The translations under genes were made by a program, and so were the position numbers. Below are positions 1-6,177 of a stretch of DNA of 64,000 nucleotides, in pieces (within the stretch, counting starts at the first letter, position 1; every line of letters begins with the position of its first letter). The stretch covers positions 9,756 to 73,755 of the forward strand of contig CATZRD010000008.1 of assembly GCA_958423465.1 (NCBI GenBank), written 5' to 3'. The notes under the pieces were generated by a model. The model was not told the DNA's origin. It searched no databases and saw only the letters and a program-made list of their open reading frames with translations. The DNA comes from an uncultured Oscillospiraceae bacterium (lineage in GTDB: Bacteria; Bacillota; Clostridia; Oscillospirales; Oscillospiraceae).

Positions 1-2
1 TT

Positions 3-278
3 CAAAGGACATTGTATATTACTTTGCCCTGCCTAAAGAACACGCTGGTCTATGTTTTGGTATCCAACACGATTTCCGCCATGAAGATCTTTACACAGGT
101 GTTCGTGCTTACCCAAGGCGGACCCAATGGCTCCACGACCACGATGGTTTATCAGATCTATCAGTCCGGCTTTACCGACAAGCAGCTTGCATTTTCCTCT
201 GCTATCTCTGTTGTGTTCTTCTTGGTGGTGTTTGCGATTTCTAAAATTCAAAATTATCTCCTGGAGAGGGGGGAGTGA
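3..278 (+). CDS. Sugar ABC transporter permease, MalF/UgpA type (3' part only)
   Basis: Last 91 residues of an inner-membrane permease of the binding-protein-dependent sugar ABC family; the reading frame is open to the left edge, so the gene starts outside the window. What is visible is the end of the cytoplasmic EAA-loop region (ITLPCLKNT, as in MalF-type permeases), the segment TQGGPNGST that is characteristic of this family, and a last hydrophobic helix before the C-terminus KIQNYLLERGE. The stop overlaps the GTG start of the next permease, so the two are co-translated and should form the heterodimeric channel. The substrate cannot be read from this fragment; the family carries mono- and oligosaccharides. 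Confidence 0.9.
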   Translation, partial: QRTLYITLPCLKNTLVYVLVSNTISAMKIFTQVFVLTQGGPNGSTTTMVYQIYQSGFTDKQLAFSSAISVVFFLVVFAISKIQNYLLERGE

Positions 279-1123
279 CTGTGGGCACCAGAAAAAAGAC
301 GCTCAACAAGGTGCTGTCGTATGTCGTACTTGTTTTGATCGCATTTCTTTTTATCGCACCTATCTATTACTTGTTCCTCTCTTCTTTGAAGACAGACCGG
401 CAGATCATTGCGGATATGTCCACCTTCCGGGCCTTCCTTCCGACCGGTGAGTTGTCGCTGGATAACTACGTTGCCGTGCTGGAGAAGCTGGATTTCCTCC
501 GCTACTTTAAAAACTCAGTGATCGTAACAGTCATTGCCGTATGTTTTGGAACGATTATTAATGCGATGATGGGCTATGCACTGGCAGTTCTCCGTTTTAA
601 GGGGCGCAAGCAGCTTGTCTCCCTCATGCTGGCACTGGCAATCGTCCCGACAGAATCGGTCATCATCAACCGTTTTATGGTAGTTAAGGATTTGGGGTTG
701 CTTGACAGTTATGCAGGACTTGCTCTGCCAATGATCGCGTACCCGATGTACATTTTCCTGTATTACAACCATTTCAAAGGGATGCCTGTTGAGCTGATCG
801 AAGCTGCATTGGTGGACGGGGAAAACCACTTCAATATCTTTTGGAAAATCATGCTTCCACTCTCAAAGCCGATCTGCACGACGGTGGCAATTATGAGCTT
901 TATTCGTACATGGGGCAATCTTCTGTGGCCCACTCTTGTAACGCGGACTGATGCATTGCGCACGCTGCCACAGGCAATCAACAATTTGTCCAATGAATAC
1001 TTGGTTTTCTGGGGTCAGATCTTTGCCTTTGCGTCTATGATGACCCTTCCGGTGCTATTACTGTTCCTGCTGTTCCAGAAACAGTTTATTCAGTCGATGG
1101 CGATGACAGGCATCAAAGGCTGA
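275..1123 (+). CDS. Carbohydrate ABC transporter permease, MalG/UgpE type
   Basis: 282-residue inner-membrane permease, the usual length for the MalG/UgpE family, with about six hydrophobic segments. The cytoplasmic EAA loop that docks on the ATPase is at about residues 176-198 (EAALVDGENHFNIFWKIMLP). The C-terminus FIQSMAMTGIKG is typical of the family. The start is GTG at 275, overlapping the previous stop by 4 nt; an in-frame GTG at 281 has better spacing to the purine-rich GGAGAGGGGGGAG and is an equally good choice. It pairs with the upstream permease. No ATPase or binding protein gene follows; a terminator closes the operon about 85 bp downstream. Confidence 0.93.
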   Translation: MTVGTRKKTLNKVLSYVVLVLIAFLFIAPIYYLFLSSLKTDRQIIADMSTFRAFLPTGELSLDNYVAVLEKLDFLRYFKNSVIVTVIAVCFGTIINAMMGYALAVLRFKGRKQLVSLMLALAIVPTESVIINRFMVVKDLGLLDSYAGLALPMIAYPMYIFLYYNHFKGMPVELIEAALVDGENHFNIFWKIMLPLSKPICTTVAIMSFIRTWGNLLWPTLVTRTDALRTLPQAINNLSNEYLVFWGQIFAFASMMTLPVLLLFLLFQKQFIQSMAMTGIKG

Positions 1124-1206
1124 TCACCTGCTGCGGTGGCTTCAATGCTTTCGAACTGCATGATAGCAATAAAAGGTTTCACGATACACGCAGAGGAAGT
1201 AACAAC

Positions 1207-1251
1207 AGCAGCCTTGCCGGCTTTGAAAGCTGGCAAGGCTGCTGGCTTTTT
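1207..1251 (+). terminator. Rho-independent terminator of the ABC permease operon
   Basis: A 17-bp stem with one G-T pair (1207-1223 with 1227-1243) and a 3-nt loop, followed by GGCTTTTT. It lies 84 bp after the permease stop. Confidence 0.9.
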
Positions 1252-1462
1252 AAACCGCCAGCGCACGCTGCTGTTCTTTACCACGCTAAAGGCTATGAGA
1301 TCCCATATGAGAATGATGCATAGAGAATATCGAAATGGATACGATGACTTTGGACAAGTCCAGCAACTGCAATTGAAAGTGATGTGCGGCTTTTTTGATA
1401 GCATTGCAGCAACCAGGCAACAAGAATGAGCCCCACACTATTTGCCTCGAATGTTTCCAGCT
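1252..1462. other. Non-coding gap
   Basis: Between the permease terminator and the integrase remnant I see no supported gene, RNA or repeat. Its lower GC suggests leftover DNA of the same degraded element as the integrase remnant. Confidence 0.5.
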
Positions 1463-1868
1463 TTATCGGGGGTACCTTGCTGTTTCAGGACTTATTTCGC
1501 CGCCTGCTTTTGCGGTCCTGCGGTCAATTTTCTTAGCCGCTGTTCTTCTCATAGCATCTGTAACGTGTGCGTAGATATTCAGTGCTGTGTTTCCGGAGGT
1601 GTGGCTCAAAATCGTGGACGGTGTATTCCCATCTATTCCATGGGTCAGTGCGTTTGTAGCAAAGCCGTGTCTCAGATCGTGGAAGCTGACCTTCGGCAAT
1701 CCCACCTACTCCAAGACCCGGTGGAGCCTGTGCAGCGCACTGTCCGGGCTGATGGCCCGCCGGCAGCAGGCGCTGGTCCATAGCAAAGTTCCTGGCAGAG
1801 AAAATGATTTGGCGGGTGTTCTTTTGCTTGCGGATGCTGCCCTCGCCGTTGGCTCTGCGCTTGGCCAT
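1463..1868 (-). pseudogene. Tyrosine recombinase (element integrase) remnant with internal deletion
   Basis: Two ends of one integrase are joined with the middle missing. The N-terminus starts at ATG 1868 behind a GGGAGCG-like site and reads MAKRRANGEGSIRK, the usual start of ICE/prophage integrases in Firmicutes. After about 30 residues the sequence jumps to the C-terminal catalytic part in another frame: SPDSALHRLHRVLE, an in-frame TAG, then GLPKVSFHDLRHGFATNAL and LSHTSGNTALNIYAHVT (the HxxR box and the Tyr region, up to 1463). A normal member is about 380-400 aa, so some 250 residues are gone, with a frameshift and a stop. It cannot make an active recombinase. It marks the scar of an excised or decayed mobile element. 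Confidence 0.88.
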
Positions 1869-1939
1869 ATGCGTCGCTCCCTTCACTTTTGGTAGCCACA
1901 ACACATACCAGAAAGCGGCAAGCCGGGCGCTCTGCCGGG

Positions 1940-1986
1940 ATTTGCGCGAAACGCCAGGTGCATTTCTCCCCAATATGTGATATACT
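1940..1986 (+). promoter_or_regulatory. Promoter and operator of the XRE-TPR regulator gene
   Basis: Operator-like GATTTGCGCGAAACGCC at 1939-1955 is followed by a -35-like GTGCAT (1958-1963), a 17-bp spacer and extended -10 TGATATACT (-10 hexamer 1981-1986). The same arrangement occurs at the two divergent promoters at 3229-3276 and 3298-3345. The 10-mer TGATATACTT is repeated directly at 1978-1987 and 1991-2000. Confidence 0.65.
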
Positions 1987-2033
1987 TATATGATATACTT
2001 GTAAAAATATGCGGTAGACAGGGAGGCGCATCC

Positions 2034-2978
2034 ATGAAAGAAATTCCCGTTGGCGAGGCCGTCAAACGGAGAAGAGAGGAGCTGGGCCTGACCCAGGAGC
2101 AGGTGTGCCTGGGGATCTGCGACAGCTGCACCATGTCCCGGCTGGAAAACCACCGGCAGATGCCCAGCCACCGGACGTTGGTGGCCATTCTCCAGCGGCT
2201 GGGCATGCCGGAGGACCGCTACTATGCCCTTCTCAGCGACAGGGAGGTAGAGCTGGAGCGGATGGAAAACGAGATCGTCCGCAGCGACGTGCGCTTTGAA
2301 CGGGCCACCGGAGAGGACAGGTCCGCTCTGCGGGAGGAGGCCCTTAAGACGCTGGCGGAGCTGGAGCGGCTGGCCGGGCCGGAGGACCGGCTGGCCCGGC
2401 AGCTCGTTCTGCGCTCCCAGGTGCTTCTGGGCAAGCCGGAGGGCCGCTGGCCTCTGGAGCAGAGCGTCCCCATGCTGCTGGAGGCCATCCGCCTCACCGC
2501 GCCCCGGTTCAACCCGGAGGATCTGGGGCGGGGCCCCTACACGGACCGGGAGATGAAGATCATCAACCAGATGGCCCAGGAGTACATATTCGCCGGGGAA
2601 TACGCCGAAGCAGCCGGCCTTTTGGACCAGCTGCTCCGGTATGCCCAGGGCCATTTGAGGAACATCCCCCCGGTGCGGGCCAGGATTCCCCTGATCTGCC
2701 ACAACTACGCCATCGCGTTGGCCTATCTTCAGAGGTACGAGGACGCCCTGAAGATCGCGGAGTTGGGCCGGGAGGTCTGCGTTGTCAGCGTTTCTTGCCA
2801 GCATCTTCCTGGACTCCTTGCTATCTTGGCAGAGTGCAGGCATCATCTTGGAAATGATGAAGAAAGCGAGAGATTGTTTCGGCAAGCATACTACTTATAT
2901 AAGGCTCTTGAAAACGAAAGTGACCTTGCCTGCCTAATCGAGGATGCTAAAAAATGTCTGGGAATAGATCTCAGGTAA
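2034..2978 (+). CDS. XRE-family regulator with TPR-like C-terminus (RRNPP-like)
   Basis: 314-residue cytoplasmic transcription factor. Residues about 5-60 form a Cro/C1 helix-turn-helix (VKRRREELGLTQEQV...SRLENHRQMPS). The rest is helical and degenerate TPR-like (for instance YAEAAGLLDQLLRYAQGH and YEDALKIAELGREV), the plan of Rgg/PlcR/ComR-type regulators that bind short exported peptides. The start is ATG 2034, 8 nt after GGGAGG (2020-2025); an in-frame upstream extension lacks a ribosome site. Its stop directly abuts the stop of a convergent gene for a small secreted peptide. Its promoter carries the same operator as that peptide gene and the next secreted-protein gene, so autoregulation and control of both are likely. 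Peptide sensing is inferred, not shown. Confidence 0.85.
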   Translation: MKEIPVGEAVKRRREELGLTQEQVCLGICDSCTMSRLENHRQMPSHRTLVAILQRLGMPEDRYYALLSDREVELERMENEIVRSDVRFERATGEDRSALREEALKTLAELERLAGPEDRLARQLVLRSQVLLGKPEGRWPLEQSVPMLLEAIRLTAPRFNPEDLGRGPYTDREMKIINQMAQEYIFAGEYAEAAGLLDQLLRYAQGHLRNIPPVRARIPLICHNYAIALAYLQRYEDALKIAELGREVCVVSVSCQHLPGLLAILAECRHHLGNDEESERLFRQAYYLYKALENESDLACLIEDAKKCLGIDLR

Positions 2979-3194
2979 TCAATCGCCTACGCTATCCCCT
3001 GATGGGTTTGGCAGTTCAGCATTTGCGGGTGGGATCGGCTTTTTCGGCTCATCCGGGTCCTTGGGATCCTTGGGGTCAATGATGACGATGGGGTCCGGCT
3101 CGGGATCGGGTCCATCCGCGGCGTATGCCGCCGTCTGGGCCAGCGCGGAGATGCAGAGAGTCAGCGCCAGGAGCAGGGAAAGCAGTTTTTTCAT
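2979..3194 (-). CDS. Small secreted Asp/Pro-rich peptide, candidate signal precursor
   Basis: 71-residue product with a textbook signal peptide (MKKLLSLLLALTLCISALA, cleavage probably after AAYA at about residue 26). The mature 45 residues are acidic and proline-rich with DPKDPKDPDEP repeats and end NPSGDSVGD. The start is ATG 3194, preceded by a strong AAAGGAGG. The gene is convergent with, and abuts, the XRE-TPR regulator. Its promoter is the mirror image of that of the 100-aa secreted protein and shares the operator seen at the regulator's own promoter. Position, size and secretion fit a pheromone precursor of an RRNPP-type circuit, but no known pheromone motif is recognised; a short wall-associated peptide is the alternative. 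Confidence 0.7.
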   Translation of the reverse strand: MKKLLSLLLALTLCISALAQTAAYAADGPDPEPDPIVIIDPKDPKDPDEPKKPIPPANAELPNPSGDSVGD

Positions 3195-3228
3195 GGGGAG
3201 TTCCTCCTTTGTTATATGGGGTAATATC

Positions 3229-3345
3229 AGCATATCACCTGATCGGGAAAAGTCACTGGGCGTTTTGCGCAAATCAGATTTTTTAAAAAAAAATAATTGT
3301 TTGCGCAAAATGCCTAGTGACAAAACACTATTTTCATGATATGCT
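3229..3345. promoter_or_regulatory. Mirror-image divergent promoters with paired operators
   Basis: Two inverted copies of a 22-bp element (3252-3273 and 3300-3321; 20 of 22 bases match) each contain the palindrome TTTGCGCAAA and run into the -35 sequence. Leftward promoter: GTGACT (3251-3256), 16 bp, TATGCT (3229-3234). Rightward promoter: GTGACA (3317-3322), 17 bp, TATGCT (3340-3345). Both -10 boxes are preceded by TGA, giving extended -10 sites. The A/T-rich centre (3274-3299) separates the two operators. A regulator bound here would control both small secreted genes together. Confidence 0.75.
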
Positions 3346-3411
3346 AAGTCCAGATGGAGCCGGCCGGCCCTCTCTGTTACCAAAACAAGAGAAGATAAGG
3401 AGGATCCCACT

Positions 3412-3714
3412 ATGAAAAAATCCAAGAAGCTGGTCTCCCTGTTCCTGGCCCTGGCCTTCGCTCTGTCCCTCATGGCCATGCCCGCCCTGGCGGCAGAGAC
3501 TCGTGGCCGGGTTGTCTCAGAGAATTGCCCCAAGTGCGGGACAGATATGATGGCAACTGAGTCCACATACTCCTATGAGGAGGACTGCCCCTCCGGCGTC
3601 GAAGATGGCAAACATACGGTAACTGTGACGCAGATCAAGGGAACTTGCCCCGCCTGCAGAGCCACTTCGGTCTTTTACACCGGGAGAGAATACAGTTGTG
3701 GGCATTGCAGATGA
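3412..3714 (+). CDS. Small secreted Cys-rich protein (zinc-ribbon-like)
   Basis: 100-residue exported protein of unknown function. It has an N-terminal signal peptide (MKKSKKLVSLFLALAFALSL, cleavage near ALA at residue 28) and a mature part with CPKC, CPAC and CGHC pairs, which looks like a small zinc ribbon or a disulfide-linked fold. The start is ATG 3412 behind AAGGAGGA. It is transcribed divergently from the 71-aa secreted peptide from a symmetric operator region, so the two should be co-regulated by the XRE-TPR regulator. A hairpin follows at 3733-3765. I know of no characterised homologue. Confidence 0.75.
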   Translation: MKKSKKLVSLFLALAFALSLMAMPALAAETRGRVVSENCPKCGTDMMATESTYSYEEDCPSGVEDGKHTVTVTQIKGTCPACRATSVFYTGREYSCGHCR

Positions 3715-3732
3715 TTTTTAATCATATTTTGG

Positions 3733-3765
3733 CACAATGCGAGGAGCAGTGATCCTCGCATTGTG
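3733..3765 (+). terminator. Hairpin, weak terminator or attenuator
   Basis: Perfect 13-bp stem (CACAATGCGAGGA with its complement) and 7-nt loop, ending only in TCTATAT rather than a T-run. It sits between the small secreted protein and the first lipoprotein, so it may only partly stop read-through into the lipoprotein genes, for which I find no separate good promoter. Confidence 0.55.
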
Positions 3766-3792
3766 TCTATATGTCCATCAGGAGGTGCTGTC

Positions 3793-6114
3793 ATGAGAAG
3801 AAAACAGAAAAATCGTCTGCTGTCCCTGATCCTGGCGGCGGCGCTGGTTCTGCCCCTGGCCGCCTGCGGAGAAACGGACGGCGGCGAGGCGCTGACCGGC
3901 GGCGAACCGCTGACGGACGCCGTGTATCTGGCGGAGTACCACGACCTGGCGTTGCCGCCGGACTGCACGCTGGACGCGGCCTGCGCCGATGGGGAGACGA
4001 TCTGGGCGGGCGTATCGGCCTACCTGGAGGAAACGGAGACGCGTCTGGCGGCGGTGTACCGGATCACAGCCGCCTCCGGCGCGGAGGCGGTGTGGGACAG
4101 CGCGGTTCCCGGCGAGACCGCCTCCAGCGAGGTCATGAGCCTTTGCCCCGGCGGGGACGGGGACCTGTGGCTGGTGGAATCCCGGCGGACCTATGCATTT
4201 GACCTCCCTGAGGATTTTGACAGGCAGGAGGACAGCCGCTGGAACTATGAGCACACATCAGAGCGAAGGATCTTTCTGCGGCGGCTGGACAGCGGCGGAC
4301 GGGAGCTTTTGTGTACGGATCTGACGGACCAGATCCTGGAGCCGGACAGCGGCGGCATTTTCTCCGGCGAGCTGACCGTCGATCGGGACGGCGGCTGCTT
4401 TGTGGTCAGGCCCGGCTCCCTGACGGCGCTGGATCAGAGCGGGAATCCGCTCCTGACCCTGGAGGACCCGGCTCTGACGGCGGAGCAGCCGCCGGTGCGG
4501 CTGGCGGACGGCGGCGTGGCGGCCCTGTGCAGGGTGTCCCGCGAAGATCCCCAGGGGATGGTGGACATGTATACCGCGCGGGCCGTGGATCTGGAGAAAG
4601 GATGCTGGGGCCCGGCGTATGAGCTGCCGCCGGTAGAAGGCGGTTTCCAGTTCCAGGCGCATGACGGCGGCGGCGGATACCGCTTCTGCGCCACGGCGGA
4701 CAATACGCTGTACGGCTGGGGCCGGGAGGCGGGAGAGGCGGAGGAGCTCCTCACCTGGAACACCTCCGATGTGAGCGCCCTGGGGCTGAGCTTCTGCGCC
4801 GTCCTTCCGGATGGGCGGCTGATGGTGCTGGTCCAGACCCAGAACAGGAAAGGCGTCTACTACCGTCTGGGCGTTCTCACGGAAACGAGCGCCGCCGACG
4901 CGCCGGAGCGGGTGGTGCTGACCTACGCCGCCGACGGCATGAGCGACGAGGACTGGGCGCGCATCCACGCCTTCAACACCTCCCAGTCAAAGTACCGGAT
5001 CGAGGCCACGGACTACCGGGAACTGGGGGATAATGAAAACGACGCCTGGAGCGGCTGTAAGCTGCTGGTCACGGAGATGACCGCCGGACGGGTCCCCGAT
5101 ATCATCGATGTTGGGACTCTGCCCTGGCGTCAGCTTGGCTCCAAGGGGCTGCTGGAGGACCTGTGGCCCTATATCGACGCGGACCCGGACCTGGGCCGGG
5201 ATAAGCTCATGACCCGCGCGCTGGACTGCGCTTCCGTGGACGGCAAGCTGTATGCCGCTTTCGGCTCGTTCGCGATCTCCACCTATGTGGGGCTCACGGA
5301 GGTGGTGGGGGACCGCTTGAGCTGGACCCTGGACGATGCGGAACGCGCGCTTGCGGACATGCCGGAGGGGTGCTCGATTTTTGACAGCGGGGTCAGCCGC
5401 ACCTCCCTGCTGCTTGGGTTCCTTCGGTATAACAACGGACGGTACGTGGACTGGTCCGCGGGGAAATGCTATTTTGACACGGATAATTTCAAGACCGTGC
5501 TGTCCCTCTGCAAGGACTGCCCGGAGAAGGTGGACCTCTCTCTCCAGACGGGTACGGCGGCCTGCCTCCGGAACAGGCAGCATCTTCTGTATGATACGCA
5601 GCTTGCCGAGTTCTGGAATGTGCAGTTCCTCAAAAAACTGTTCCGCTCCGACGGCATTTCCTTTGTGGGGTTTCCCACAGAGGACGGAAGCGTGGGGAGC
5701 CAGTTCGTGTGCAACAGCGCCAGCCTGGCCATCTCCACCAAGTGCGCCGACAAGGAGGGCGCGTGGGCCTTTGTCCGCCAGATGCTGCTGCCGGGCCGCG
5801 CCGCCGGCGAGGGATGGTTCCCGATGAATAAGGCCGATTTCGAGGCCAAAGCCGCCGAGCAGATGGCCAGTAATTTTTCTCTAAACTTTGAGGGCTTTGG
5901 CGTCCGGGCCAAGCTGGGACCTGTGACCCAGGAGGAGTACGACCAGTTCATGGAGCTGTACGAAGCCGCGGAGGGCTTTTCGGAGTACGACTACAATATC
6001 CGCACGATCGTGGTGACCCAGGCGGCGCCGTACTTCGCCGGGGACGTGACCCTGGACGAGGCCGTCCGCAACATCCAGCTCCGGGCGGAGCTGTACGTGG
6101 GCGAGCAGAAGTGA
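3793..6114 (+). CDS. Large lipoprotein, propeller-like N-terminus and solute-binding-like C-terminus
   Basis: 773 residues with a lipoprotein signal peptide (lipobox LAAC, Cys25), so membrane-anchored on the outside. Residues about 40-370 hold repeated strand patterns that look like a beta-propeller (DGDLWLVESRRTYAFDL and similar). From about residue 374 (VVLTYAADGMSDEDWARIHAFN) it resembles family 1 extracellular solute-binding proteins, including the VPDIIDVGTLPW and DGKLYAAFGSF segments. The start ATG 3793 has GGAGGT 6 nt upstream; the open frame extends further upstream without support. No permease or ATPase gene is beside it, so it may be a sensor or a scaffold rather than a transporter part. 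The next gene is its paralogue. Confidence 0.8.
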   Translation: MRRKQKNRLLSLILAAALVLPLAACGETDGGEALTGGEPLTDAVYLAEYHDLALPPDCTLDAACADGETIWAGVSAYLEETETRLAAVYRITAASGAEAVWDSAVPGETASSEVMSLCPGGDGDLWLVESRRTYAFDLPEDFDRQEDSRWNYEHTSERRIFLRRLDSGGRELLCTDLTDQILEPDSGGIFSGELTVDRDGGCFVVRPGSLTALDQSGNPLLTLEDPALTAEQPPVRLADGGVAALCRVSREDPQGMVDMYTARAVDLEKGCWGPAYELPPVEGGFQFQAHDGGGGYRFCATADNTLYGWGREAGEAEELLTWNTSDVSALGLSFCAVLPDGRLMVLVQTQNRKGVYYRLGVLTETSAADAPERVVLTYAADGMSDEDWARIHAFNTSQSKYRIEATDYRELGDNENDAWSGCKLLVTEMTAGRVPDIIDVGTLPWRQLGSKGLLEDLWPYIDADPDLGRDKLMTRALDCASVDGKLYAAFGSFAISTYVGLTEVVGDRLSWTLDDAERALADMPEGCSIFDSGVSRTSLLLGFLRYNNGRYVDWSAGKCYFDTDNFKTVLSLCKDCPEKVDLSLQTGTAACLRNRQHLLYDTQLAEFWNVQFLKKLFRSDGISFVGFPTEDGSVGSQFVCNSASLAISTKCADKEGAWAFVRQMLLPGRAAGEGWFPMNKADFEAKAAEQMASNFSLNFEGFGVRAKLGPVTQEEYDQFMELYEAAEGFSEYDYNIRTIVVTQAAPYFAGDVTLDEAVRNIQLRAELYVGEQK

Positions 6115-6177
6115 CCGTGCGGGGCGTCCGCTCCGCACGGACCTTTTATAACACGCGCATGAAAGGGGGAAGCAATT

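Noticed and set aside
1136..1429. 97-codon plus-strand open frame after the permease operon
   Set aside because: It runs through the terminator hairpin, has no ribosome site, and its product shows no family features.
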